From positions 4,588,001-4,652,000 of the forward strand of contig NZ_JARRAG010000002.1 of the NCBI RefSeq assembly GCF_029589435.1: a DNA stretch of 64,000 nucleotides, read 5' to 3'. Each line of letters starts with the position of its first letter. The first letter of the stretch is position 1. Shown here in pieces: positions 12,567 to 22,160 of the stretch. The translations under genes were made by a program, and so were the position numbers. The DNA is from Paludisphaera mucosa (GTDB lineage: Bacteria; Planctomycetota; Planctomycetia; Isosphaerales; Isosphaeraceae). The notes under the pieces are model-generated. The model was not told where the DNA came from. It did no database searches and saw only the letters and a list, made by a program, of their open reading frames with translations.

Positions 12567-13011
12567 ATGACGGGCATGCAGCCGAGTCCACGGCACTTTG
12601 ACGGCCCAGATCGCCCCGATGAATCGCTGAGGCTCGCCTTCGTCGCCCTCTACGCCGGCGCGTGCGCCACGGCCGCCATTCGCATCTGGGACGGCGACGG
12701 CAAGGGCTCGCTGCACTTACGGCTGGCCCCTCCTCATGCCGGGCTGGATCCCGCCCTGCGTCTTCGCGTGGATCGCGAAGCCCGTCATGGACGCCGGCTG
12801 GCTCGCCTACCTCTGCCGGCGACACCGCGTCGCCCGCGTGCTCGGGCTCGTCACCGCCCTCTTCGCGCAGTTCACCTGCCATCTGCCCGCTCCCGGGGAG
12901 ATCTTCGTGGGATACTTCCTGTGGCACGCGGGCACCCTGGCCCTGACCGCGTGCGCATACCTGGCGGCGGATGAGACGCGGGGAGGCCGCCTCGCGCGAC
13001 CGCCGATCTGA
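12567..13011 (+). pseudogene. Small multi-pass membrane protein, probably frameshifted
   Basis: I do not recognise the family. One frame gives a hydrophobic helix with LRLAFVALYAGACATAAIRI followed by WDGDGKGSLH. The next part reads on in another frame as YGWPLLMPGWIPPCVFAWIA, GWLAYLCRRHRVARVLGLV, TALFAQFTCHLPA and YFLWHAGTLALTACAYLAAD. Together these make a plausible four-helix membrane protein of about 145 residues if one extra base near 12716 is removed. The second part alone could start at ATG 12736 (91 residues). Codon third positions are GC-rich in both parts, which supports former coding. Confidence 0.45.
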
Positions 13012-13035
13012 TCTGAAAGCCCGACGAGCCACGTC

Positions 13036-13383
13036 ATGCCCGCCTTCCTCGCCGTCGCCGGCCTGCTGCCGTCGATCCTCGCGCTGATCGTCGGGGTGTT
13101 GGGACGCCCGGCGTCGCTGATCGCGGGGGCGGTCCTGCTGGGATCGGCGACCACCACGACGGCGATACCAGAGGCCGAGACGCCGCGAAGGGGCCCGGAT
13201 GCCTGGATTGAGGGCCCTCGCGAGGGCCGGTTTCGGTCGACGATCGCGCTTGACGGGGTTGAGTCGATCGGGGATACTCCGTCGTCTCAGAGAGTGTCCA
13301 GACCCGGGACGGAAGCCCGGGGGTGGCAATGCACCTGCACGAGTCAAGGAAGACGAGACCCACCGTGCTTGGCTACACCCTGA
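13036..13383 (+). CDS. Possible small membrane protein, weakly supported
   Basis: The frame opens with two hydrophobic helices (FLAVAGLLPSILALIVGVL and PASLIAGAVLLGSATTTT). After about residue 50 it turns into unstructured, Arg/Gly-rich sequence typical of non-coding GC-rich DNA. It may be the remains of a longer gene or chance. If it is not a gene, the interval 13012-13645 holds no coding sequence and is simply the leader of the polysaccharide operon. Confidence 0.2.
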   Translation: MPAFLAVAGLLPSILALIVGVLGRPASLIAGAVLLGSATTTTAIPEAETPRRGPDAWIEGPREGRFRSTIALDGVESIGDTPSSQRVSRPGTEARGWQCTCTSQGRRDPPCLATP

Positions 13384-13645
13384 TCCTCCATCGACGCTCG
13401 ACGGGCCGCGCGGGACGAATCGCTCGTCTCCGCGAACAGTCCTCGACCGTCCTCCCGACGCTCGCCGCGGCCGCATCCCAGGCGGCGGCGATGCTCGCCC
13501 GGCTCTTCGACGACGCTTGCACCGGCCGATCTCGGCCGATTCCGCTCGGGCTCGTCGCCGCGCAGCCTCCGTTTCCGATCGGCATCCCAGGCCGGGCGAC
13601 GACGACCGGCGCGATCTCCACACGGCGCGGGGGGGGGCTCGGCTG

Positions 13646-15370
13646 ATGATGATCTCGAACGGGTACCTGATGATCTTCGCGTTCGCGATGATGGGCTGCG
13701 TGCTCGCCACGCCGCTGGTCACGCAGATCGCCGGGTGGGTCGGGGCGATCGACAAGCCGGACGGCTACCGGCGGATCCACACCTCGGCCGTCCCCCGCCT
13801 GGGGGGGCTCGGGCTGGCGCTCGGGGTGGCCGTGGGCGTCTTCCTGCCGCACGCCTCGGCGTGGTCGGCCAACATCAACATCAACCTGCCCGACCTGAAC
13901 CACGAGTGGCCGATCTTCGCCGCCGCGATCATCATCCTGGTCGTCGGCTTCGTCGACGACACGCGGTCGCTCGGCCCCCGGGTCAAGCTGCTCGGCCAGG
14001 CCGCGGCGGTGATGGCCCTCTACCTGGGGGGCATCCGGATCGACCGGATCGAGGCCCTGGGGCTGAACCTCGACCTGGGGAGCCCCGCCTTGCCGTTCGT
14101 CGTGATGGGAAGGCCCTTCGACGTCGCGCCGGCGAGCCTGCTCATCACCATGTTCTGGTTCCTGGGCTGCATGAACGTCTGGAACCTGATCGACGGCATG
14201 GACGGCCTGGCCTCGGGCGTGGGTTTGCTGGTGAGCGGCACCCTGACGCTCGTGGCCCTGCACAACGGGAACGTCGAGGTCGCGATCCTGGCGACCGCCC
14301 TGGCCGGGTCGCTGGCCGGGTTCCTGCTCTACAACTGGCACCCCGCCTGCATCTTCCTGGGCGACAGCGGGGCCTTGCTGATCGGGCTGCTGATCGGGGT
14401 GATCGGCGTGCAGGGGTCGCTCAAGGGGCCCTCGGCGATCTCGATCCTGTTCCCGATCCTGGCGATGGGGCTGCCGATCTCGGACACGGCCATGGCCATC
14501 TTCCGGCGCTGGGTGCGGAACCTGCCGATGAGCGCGGCCGACCGCCGCCACGTCCACCACATCCTGATCGGCCTGGGCCTGAACCCGAGGCAGGCGGCGC
14601 TCCTGCTGTACTGCTTCTCGGGCTTCCTGTGCGGGGCGGTGCTGCTGGGGGTGTCGCTGCGGAGCGAGTTCCTGGCGCTCGTGCTGGGGATGTCGGGCTG
14701 CCTGGCGTTCCTGGTGGTGGTGACCAGCCGCCGCGACGAGCTGAACAACCTGATGGACGACTTCCAGGCGCGGATGGTCCGGGGCCGGCAGGAACGGCGG
14801 GCGGCGAAGCTCACGTGGGAAGCCATCCAGCGGGTCGAGCTGTGCAAGTCGCCGCTGGCCGCGTTCGAGATCCTCGAGAAGACGGCCGAGGCCCTGGGCT
14901 GCGGCGGGATCCACGTCGCCTGCGCCGACGCGACGTTCCCGCCCGAAGACGCCGTGCAGACGCTCGACGCCATCGACGACGGGTCGTCCGCCTCGCCGGG
15001 CGCGATCTTCCGGACGGTGGGCGGCGGCCTGCGGATCACGGCCGTGATGCGGCTGACGCCCGCCGGCGGGCTGTCGGCCGACATCGTCTTCCGCTACCTC
15101 CAGCGCCTGACCGAGAGCCTGGCCGACCGCCTGCAAGGCTTCGCGGCCGACGAGGAGGCCCGGCGGGCCGGCCTGGTCGCGGCCGAGGCCCAGGCCCGGG
15201 TCGACGAGGGACGGGAGGCCGACGCCGCGCCGGCGACCTTCCCGATCGCGATGGCGCGAGGGCTGGGCCGGCGGCTGGGGATCGGCAAGCCGGTCGTCGG
15301 CGACGCGGCCGGGCCGACCCCCGAGGCGATCCGGGGCGTCCCGCCGGCCGCGGGGCTGGCCCGACGCTGA
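13646..15370 (+). CDS. Polyprenyl-phosphate sugar-1-phosphate transferase (WecA/TagO-like) with C-terminal extension
   Basis: A 574-residue inner-membrane enzyme expected to transfer a sugar-1-phosphate to undecaprenyl phosphate, the first step of polysaccharide assembly. The first 370 or so residues contain about ten hydrophobic helices and the family motifs: DKPDGYRRIHTSAVPRLGGL, VVGFVDDTRSLGPRVKLLGQ (Asp pair), NVWNLIDGMDGLASG, FLGDSGALLIGLLIG and RRHVHHILIGLGL (His motif). The remaining 200 or so residues are a soluble extension with a coiled-coil start (RRDELNNLMDDFQARMVRG) that I do not recognise; WecA itself ends near residue 360. The start is one of two adjacent ATGs (13646/13649). 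It heads the exopolysaccharide cluster. Confidence 0.92.
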   Translation: MMISNGYLMIFAFAMMGCVLATPLVTQIAGWVGAIDKPDGYRRIHTSAVPRLGGLGLALGVAVGVFLPHASAWSANININLPDLNHEWPIFAAAIIILVVGFVDDTRSLGPRVKLLGQAAAVMALYLGGIRIDRIEALGLNLDLGSPALPFVVMGRPFDVAPASLLITMFWFLGCMNVWNLIDGMDGLASGVGLLVSGTLTLVALHNGNVEVAILATALAGSLAGFLLYNWHPACIFLGDSGALLIGLLIGVIGVQGSLKGPSAISILFPILAMGLPISDTAMAIFRRWVRNLPMSAADRRHVHHILIGLGLNPRQAALLLYCFSGFLCGAVLLGVSLRSEFLALVLGMSGCLAFLVVVTSRRDELNNLMDDFQARMVRGRQERRAAKLTWEAIQRVELCKSPLAAFEILEKTAEALGCGGIHVACADATFPPEDAVQTLDAIDDGSSASPGAIFRTVGGGLRITAVMRLTPAGGLSADIVFRYLQRLTESLADRLQGFAADEEARRAGLVAAEAQARVDEGREADAAPATFPIAMARGLGRRLGIGKPVVGDAAGPTPEAIRGVPPAAGLARR

Positions 15371-15422
15371 CGGCGACGCGAGTCCGGACGACGACACCCA
15401 GGGATTGGACACGGAGGCCATC

Positions 15423-17729
15423 ATGGACGACATCGCGCCCTATCGCGGAGCATCCGCACCGATCGCCCCGTCCTCGCGCGGGGCGGCCCCCCCGAGCCCC
15501 TACCGGCCGACGCCCCACGGCCCGGCCGCGGCCGCCCCGTTCGGGCCCGACCTGGCCGCCGTCAAGACCACGGGCCACTACGTCGGCGCGCTGCGGCGGC
15601 GGTTCTGGCTGGCCCTGATCGTCGCCGTGCCGATGGGCACGCTGACCTCGATCTACGCCCTCCGCCAGCCCAAGCTCTACCAGGCCATCGCCCAGATCCG
15701 CATCGTCCAGCCGCACAACGACGCGGCGCTCTCGGCGCTGGTCGCGCGGGACGTCACCCAGTCCGACGCCTCGACCCAGGCCTCCTACGCGGCGGACATG
15801 ATCACCGACCTCCAGGGCCGGATGCTGGCCGACCGCGTCGTCGCCGGCACCCGCCTCGGCCCCGAGCTGGCGCAGCTCGACGACCCGGCGATGGAGCTGA
15901 TCGTCAACAACATCAGCGTCAAGCCGGTCAACAAGTCGAACACTTATTACGTCTACCTGACCGGCCGCGACCCGGCCCTGACCAAGCGGCTGCTCGAGGC
16001 CGAGCTGGACGAGCTGGTCAAGTACGCCCAGGTCGACCAGCAGAAGCACGTCGACGACACCGTCGAGCACGCCCGCAAGGCCCTGAACGAACTTCGTCGC
16101 GAGTCGGCCGCGATGGAGAAGTCGATGCTCGACCAGATCACGACCCTGGGGACGATCGGCCCCGGCGGGCGGAACATCCTGGACGAGCAGTACACCCACA
16201 TCAGCCAGTCGATCGCCCAGCAGCAGGCGCGGGTCGCCGAGCTTCAGCAGAAGATGATGTTCGCGCCGCTCTTCCCCAAGGACGACATGGTCTCGCCCGC
16301 CGAGGCCAGGAAGATGCAGCAGCTCGACCGGCTGCAGGACGTCAAGGATCAGCTCGTCGACCGCCTGACCGTGCTCAAGCGGAAGACCCGCCACTTCAAC
16401 TCGGACCCGGCCGTCCAGACGATCTCCAACCAGCTCAACGACGTGCTCGACGAGATCGACGAGCTGGGCGCGTCCTACACGAAGTCGAACGGGAAGATGG
16501 CCGCCGACCCGACCGAGATGATCCACGACTCGCTCCAGCGCGAGGTCGACGCGGCCGACGGCCGCCGCCAGGAACTGCTCGTCCGGCTGCAGAAGGCGAT
16601 GCCCGACCATCAGAAGTTCCTCACCCTGATGGACGAACGCGGCGCGCTGCGGAAGCGGATCGCCGAGATGGAGCACGACCTCGCCTCGTTCGAGCTGCTG
16701 GCGAAGTCGCAGGGCCAGCCGGTGACGATCAAGGGGCGGATCGAGGAGCCGACCACTCCGAAGTCGAGCCGGACGGTCACGATGGCCCTGGGGCTCGTCT
16801 TCAGCCTGGGCCTGGGCCTGGGCCTGGTGTTCCTGCTGGAGTACCTCGACCACTCGGTCCGCGTGCCGGAGCACGTCAGCCACGGCCTGGGCCTGCCGCT
16901 GCTGGGGATCGTCCCCCGGATCCCGCGCACCGCCCTGACGCACCGGGGCGGCCACCTGTGGACCTCGGCCGTCCCCGACTCGGCCGCGGCCGACGCCTTC
17001 CGCAACATCCGCGCCGGCCTGCTGGGCGCGGCCGACCGCCTGGGCCCGATCGTCAGCCTGCTGGTCACCAGCGCCAAGGCGGGCGACGGCAAGTCGACCG
17101 CGGCCCTGAACCTGGCCGCGGCCTGCGCCCGGGCCGGCGAGCGGACCCTGCTGCTGGACGTCGACCTCCGCCGGCCGACGCTCGCCGGCGTCTTCCCGGC
17201 CGAGGACGACGAGGAAGGCGGCCCGGGGCTGGGCCTGGTCGACGTCCTCAAGGGGTCGGTCCCCTGGCAGGCGACGCTCCGCCGCACCGACCTGCACAAC
17301 CTGGACTTCATCCCCACCGGCGACACCCGCGAGGTGCCGATCGAGATCCTCGGCACGCTCGAGCTGCGGCAGCTCCTGGCGGCGGTCACGCACCATTACG
17401 ACCGGGTGATCCTCGACGGGCCGGCGATCCTGGGCATGGCCGACTGCCGCGTGCTGGGCCGGATGGTCGACGCCGCGATGCTGGTCGTCCGGGCCGGGGC
17501 GCACCAGACGATGACGCTCCAGCGGGCGAAGGCCGTGCTCGAGCAGTCGCACGTCGAGATCGCCGGCGTGATCGTCAACGGCCTGAGCGAAGGGGTGCAG
17601 AACTGGTCGAGCTACGGCTACGGCCCGACGCCGATGACGCCGCCGCCCCGCCGCGATCGCGCCCTGGCCGCCTCCTCGACGAGCCCCGCCCGCGAGGACG
17701 CCCTGGCGGGCGCCCCGGCCGACGCCTGA
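15423..17729 (+). CDS. Wzz/BY-kinase fusion, polysaccharide co-polymerase and tyrosine autokinase
   Basis: A 768-residue protein with the architecture of Wzc/EpsB-type proteins: proline-rich cytoplasmic N-terminus, transmembrane helix at about residues 61-80, long periplasmic Wzz and coiled-coil region, second helix at about 452-475, then a cytoplasmic kinase. The kinase has Walker A SAKAGDGKSTAALN (about 548-561), Walker A' LLLDVDLRRPTLAGVF and Walker B DRVILDGPAILG (about 660). Such proteins control polymer length and export by cycles of tyrosine phosphorylation. The usual C-terminal tyrosine cluster is nearly absent; only SSYGYG remains before a Pro/Ala tail. ATG 15423 is preferred because CGGAGG lies 5 bases before it. 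Confidence 0.92.
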   Translation: MDDIAPYRGASAPIAPSSRGAAPPSPYRPTPHGPAAAAPFGPDLAAVKTTGHYVGALRRRFWLALIVAVPMGTLTSIYALRQPKLYQAIAQIRIVQPHNDAALSALVARDVTQSDASTQASYAADMITDLQGRMLADRVVAGTRLGPELAQLDDPAMELIVNNISVKPVNKSNTYYVYLTGRDPALTKRLLEAELDELVKYAQVDQQKHVDDTVEHARKALNELRRESAAMEKSMLDQITTLGTIGPGGRNILDEQYTHISQSIAQQQARVAELQQKMMFAPLFPKDDMVSPAEARKMQQLDRLQDVKDQLVDRLTVLKRKTRHFNSDPAVQTISNQLNDVLDEIDELGASYTKSNGKMAADPTEMIHDSLQREVDAADGRRQELLVRLQKAMPDHQKFLTLMDERGALRKRIAEMEHDLASFELLAKSQGQPVTIKGRIEEPTTPKSSRTVTMALGLVFSLGLGLGLVFLLEYLDHSVRVPEHVSHGLGLPLLGIVPRIPRTALTHRGGHLWTSAVPDSAAADAFRNIRAGLLGAADRLGPIVSLLVTSAKAGDGKSTAALNLAAACARAGERTLLLDVDLRRPTLAGVFPAEDDEEGGPGLGLVDVLKGSVPWQATLRRTDLHNLDFIPTGDTREVPIEILGTLELRQLLAAVTHHYDRVILDGPAILGMADCRVLGRMVDAAMLVVRAGAHQTMTLQRAKAVLEQSHVEIAGVIVNGLSEGVQNWSSYGYGPTPMTPPPRRDRALAASSTSPAREDALAGAPADA

Positions 17730-17753
17730 GTCCCGACGGAATCGGAGCACCCC

Positions 17754-19325
17754 GTGAACAGCCTTCGCATGCGATTCCTGTCGACGTTCGACCGCTCCTT
17801 CGGCTGGATGGTCGCGGTCCTGGTCCTGGCCGCGATCCTCGGCTTCGGCGGCACGGCCTGGTGGTCGCGCCCGGCCCTGGTCGCCGCCGCGACGGCCTTG
17901 ACCCTCATGCTGCTGGTCCGGAACCTGGTCGAGGGCCGCGTCACGATCCTCAAGAGCCCGCTCGGGCTGCTGGGGCTCGCGGCGCTGGCGCTGGGCGTGC
18001 TCCAGGTCCTGCCGCTGCCGGCGGGGCTGGCCGGGCGGCTCTCGCCGACCGCCCGCGCGGTCTACGCCCGGGGGGCGCTCCCCGACCTGGCCCGGGCCGA
18101 CGACCCCGGCGCGACGCTCGCCGAGGCGGCGACGATCCGCTCTCCCGCCAGCCTGGACCGCGCGGCGACCGTCCGGCGGCTGGCCCTGGCGGCGGCCTGC
18201 CTGGGGGTCTTCTGGTGCGCCTCGCACGCCGTCGACCGGCTCCAGCGGCTCTACCTGATCTGGGGGGCCGTGATCGCCGGCTTCCTGCTGAACACGACGT
18301 TCGCCCTGGTGCAGATCAGCACCCGCACCGACGGCCTCTACGGCTACTGCATCCCCGGCGCGGGCGCGCCCTGGTGGGCCCCGGACTCGAACGACCTGCT
18401 CGACGCCCCGGCCGTCGCGGCGCTCCGCGAGCTGCCGGCGGCGACGGCCCCCGGCTCGGCCCCGTCGGCTCAGCTGGAGGTCGTCCGCCCGTTCACGTTC
18501 GGCTCGCTCCCCGGCGGCGTCGGCGGCTTCCTGGCCCTGGGCGCCCTGGCCTTGCCGCTGATCCTCGCCCTGGTGATCCACCTGTGCTCGCCCCGCGGCA
18601 GCCGCGAGAGCTGGGCGGACCGCATGGCGGGCACGGGGCGGGGCAGCCTGGCGATCCTCCTGACCCTGCTCTCGATCCCGGGGGCGTTCCTGGTCGGGAT
18701 GGCCGCCGGCCCCTGGTTCTGCGTCCCCGCCGCCCTCGGCCTGGCGATGGTCGGGTTGCCGGCCCTGTTCACGCCGGGGGCCCGCGTGGTGGGCCTCGGG
18801 CTGTCCTCGACGCTGCTCGTCGCGTTGGCCTCGGGGGTCGCGGCGCAGGCCCGCTGGGACGACATGACCGGGGCCCGACCGCCCCTGGAGGCGCCCGACT
18901 GGCGGGGCAGCCGCGAGGTCTGGCGCGACGCCTCGCACATCTTCCGCGAGTTCCCCGTGGTCGGCGTCGGCCTGGGGGCCTTCGGCGCGGTGCAGCCCTA
19001 CTTCAAGGATCGCGACCTGGCCTCGAACACCGCCATGAGCAGCCTGCTGCAATGGTCGACCGAGGCGGGCCTGGTCGGGTTGGCGATTTTGGGCGTCGGG
19101 GCGCTCTGGTGCCTGGCCCGGATCCCCGGGAGTCTGAAGCGTCTCGGATCGATGGATCGATTCCTGGCGCATGGGTTGATCGGGGCGGCTTTGGCGCTTA
19201 GTCTATTGGCCGCCGTCCACTGGACGGTGGAATTGACGGCCGTGGCCGTATCCGCCAGCGCCCTGGGTGGGACCTGGAATCGCTGGCTGGCCGGCGGCAC
19301 GGACCTGTTCGTCGAACGCGGCTGA
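17754..19325 (+). CDS. O-antigen ligase/polymerase-family membrane protein (Wzy_C)
   Basis: A 523-residue protein with about ten hydrophobic helices and one large loop containing FREFPVVGVGLGAFGAVQPY near residue 400, the pattern of the Wzy_C (O-antigen ligase) family. It is expected to polymerise or ligate polyprenyl-linked glycan units on the periplasmic side. It starts at GTG 17754, 25 bases after the co-polymerase stop, with a GGAG upstream. A second polymerase-like protein follows at 26.6 kb, so this one may act as a ligase. Which reaction it catalyses cannot be told from sequence. Confidence 0.85.
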   Translation: MNSLRMRFLSTFDRSFGWMVAVLVLAAILGFGGTAWWSRPALVAAATALTLMLLVRNLVEGRVTILKSPLGLLGLAALALGVLQVLPLPAGLAGRLSPTARAVYARGALPDLARADDPGATLAEAATIRSPASLDRAATVRRLALAAACLGVFWCASHAVDRLQRLYLIWGAVIAGFLLNTTFALVQISTRTDGLYGYCIPGAGAPWWAPDSNDLLDAPAVAALRELPAATAPGSAPSAQLEVVRPFTFGSLPGGVGGFLALGALALPLILALVIHLCSPRGSRESWADRMAGTGRGSLAILLTLLSIPGAFLVGMAAGPWFCVPAALGLAMVGLPALFTPGARVVGLGLSSTLLVALASGVAAQARWDDMTGARPPLEAPDWRGSREVWRDASHIFREFPVVGVGLGAFGAVQPYFKDRDLASNTAMSSLLQWSTEAGLVGLAILGVGALWCLARIPGSLKRLGSMDRFLAHGLIGAALALSLLAAVHWTVELTAVAVSASALGGTWNRWLAGGTDLFVERG

Positions 19326-19387
19326 TCGCGAGGACGCGACGCTACGAGACCGACCGGGACATCGCTCAGGGAGGAGTCGATTCCACG

Positions 19388-22107
19388 ATGGCCGAATCCA
19401 CCTGTCTCCATATCCAGGACCATGACGCCGGGCCGATCCGGATCGTGGAGATCCCCTGGATATCGGTACGCATCGGTAGGGCGGCCTATTGCGAGGTCCG
19501 GCTGACCGACCCGTCGCTCCCCGAGGAGGCCTGCCGGCTGCATCGCCGCGGCCGAACCTGGCACCTGACGCCGCTGGGCGGCTCCGACGTCGCCCTCGAC
19601 GGCCGGCCGATCGACGGCCCGCAGCCGCTGCCGTTCGACGTCGGCTTCCAGGTCGGGTCGTTCCGGCTGTCCCTCAAGCGCAACAAGTTCGCCGAGCCCG
19701 ACTGGCGGCCCCCCCGCGACGAGCCTCGCGCCCGGGCCCCTCGGCCCGAAGCCTTTCCCGATCATCCGGTCGCGGCGCCGGCCGTCGAGCCGCCCCTCGC
19801 GCCCGCGGCCACGCCGGGCCTGGCCAACCCGTGGGAGGCCCGCTGGAAGGCCGCCGGCGACCGCCTCAAGGCCGCCCGCGCCGCCGACGCCCGGCCCGCG
19901 CCGACGCCCGCCCCGGCGGCCCCGCACCCGCGCCGCCGATCGCCCGAACCGTCGAGCCGACGGAACGCCGGCCGGCACCCGAGGTCGCCCCTCGGCCCGC
20001 CGCCCCCCGGGTCGAGCCGGTCGCTCGATCCCGTTCGACGCCGACGCCGCCGACGACTCCCCGGTACAGTCCGGCCGCCTACGCCCGTATGCCGCGACCC
20101 GCCGCGACGCCCACGCCCCAACCCCGGCCCGCGCGGCCTGCCGAGCCGCGTCGCACGACGCCCGCCGCGCCCGAATCCTGGGCGAATCCGCTGCCGGACG
20201 TCGCGCCCCGGCCTCTCGCGCCGACGCCGGCCGCGAGCTTCCTGGACGTCGACCGCCTCGCCCGGCTGGAGAGCCTGGACGTCGCGGACCTGGACCGGGA
20301 CTTCGCCGCCGCCGAGGCGGCCGGGTCGATCGCGACCCGGCCCGAGCCGGTCGCACCTGAAGTTCCCGCCGTCGAGGACGGGGCCGAGGTCGCCATCCGC
20401 CGGCGACTCCCACGGCGACTCTGCTTTCGCCGAAGCGCGGGCGAATCGGCCGGGGCGTTCGCGACCGACGCCGCCGTCCTGCTCGTCGACGCCGAGCCCG
20501 AGGTCGCGCGAGCGATCGAACCGGTCGAGGCCGAGATCCCGGCGGCCGCGCCGTCGACCCTCGAAGCCGGCCCGACGGCCGAGGAGCCGTTCGAGTCGCC
20601 GCCGTCCATCGCGCCCACGTTTCAGCCCGAGCCCGAGCCGACCTGGACGTACTCGCCCGTGGTGGAGTCGATGGCGACGACGGGCCACGCGCGGCGGTTC
20701 GTGGCCGACACGAGCGGCGTCGGTTATGGATACGTCTCGTCGGAGGCTCGACCCGTCGTCGAGCCGGAGCCGCGGCCCCGGCGGGCCGTCGAGATCGAGG
20801 AGGACGAGGCCGAGACGTTCGACCCGACGCGGTCGCGGCGGTCGCGGGCCGACGAGGCCTGGGTCCTCCCCTCGGTCCAGGACGTCCTGAACGCCGGGCT
20901 CCGCGCCCGGGACGCGGCGGCCGCGATCCCGCGTCCCGCCGCGCGGGCGGCGAGGGCCTCGATCGCGGCCCCGACCGTCGCGCGGGAGCCCGCGCACTGG
21001 ACGCCGCCCGCGTGGCTGGCGACGCCGCCGGCGATGGCGCTCACGCTCGCGGTCGGCGGGGTGCTGGCGTTCTGTTCGTGGCGCCAGGCGACGGTCTCGC
21101 ACGAGGCCTCGACGGCGATCGAGACGTCGGCGGCGGTTCGCCGCGGGCTGGCCAAGGACCGGCCGCTGGCGAAGTCGATCGTCCCGCCGTCGCCCTCGTG
21201 GTGGGGCGCGGCGCCGGCGCACCTGGCCCAGTGGGGCGTGTACCTCGACGGCACCCGGGTCGAGCACGGCTGGGACGCGACCCCGGCCGGGATGCTCGAA
21301 GCGGCGGCCGCCGTCGGCCCGCTCGACTCGCTCGCCCGGTTCGCCCTCGCCCGCAAGGCCGGCGACCCGACGCCCGGCGGCCCGACCGCCGCCGGCCTGA
21401 GCCGCGACGCCGTCAGCCTCGCCTGGACCGGCCGGACGCTGCACCGCTCGGGCAAGAACGCGCAAGCCATGCGGGCGTACCGCCGGGCCCTGGAGATCGC
21501 CGCCAAGGCCGACCCGACGCCCTCCGGCGCGCTGACGTTCAGCGACGATCCGAACGTCCCGCGCTACCTGCTGCCGGGCGAGGGCCTCGCCGCCGCGGTC
21601 GTCCGCGAGCTGGCCGCCGACGCCTCGTGGGCCTATCAGGATTGGGCCGAGGCCGTCCCCGAGTCGGGCGTCTCCGCACTCGCGGCCGCCCGCGTCCTGA
21701 GGAAGCAGGGACGGCCCGAGGCCGACGCGATCCTCAAGCGGATCCTCGAACGGTCCGAGGCCGACGCCAGGGCCCGCGCCGGCGGCCCCGACGAGCCGGC
21801 CGACGACCCCGACGGCGAGGCCCTGGCGCTCGCCGTGGCCGCCGAGGCCCTGGCCTTGCAGGCCGACTGGAAGGACGCCGAGCGCCGATACCGGGCGGCC
21901 ATCGACCGGATGCCCGACCCGCGCATCCGGCGGTCGTGGTGGTTCAACATCGCCGACGTCGCCCTGCATCTCAACGACGACGACCACCGTCGCGCCGCGC
22001 TCGACGAGGCGCTCGCGGTGGCCGACTCCGACGACGTCAGCCGCCGCGCGATGGACCTCCAGCGCGGCCCGACCATCCCAGGGACGAACCGCCTCAAGGC
22101 GAATTGA
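19388..22107 (+). pseudogene. FHA-domain protein with TPR-like C-terminus, one frameshift
   Basis: The N-terminal 95 residues read as an FHA phosphopeptide-binding fold (ISVRIGRAAYCEVRLTD, GGSDVALDGRPIDG, VGSFRLSLKR). After a Pro/Ala-rich stretch the frame closes, but the sequence continues one frame over from about 19910-19935, equivalent to loss of one base. It then gives a long acidic Pro/Ala-rich linker, a transmembrane helix (PPAMALTLAVGGVLAFCSW, near 21027-21083) and a C-terminal region of helical repeats (AMRAYRRALEIAAKA, WKDAERRYRAAIDRM) like TPRs, ending at 22107. Intact length would be about 906 residues. Because the following exosortase genes are intact, a sequencing error in this GC-rich tract is as likely as a true mutation. 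FHA partners of a tyrosine/serine kinase would suit the neighbouring BY-kinase. Confidence 0.75.
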
Positions 22108-22160
22108 CGGATCAAGCGACCGGGCGCGACCCCTCCCCACGCTCCCAAGGAAGACCAACC

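Noticed and set aside
13163-13645. Extended start for the WecA-like protein at 13199
   Set aside because: The added 149 residues are Arg/Pro-rich and unlike the family, which begins with the hydrophobic helix at 13646.
15036-19172. Long antisense frame across the co-polymerase and ligase genes
   Set aside because: Low-complexity Arg/Gln/Asp-rich translation overlapping three well-supported genes.
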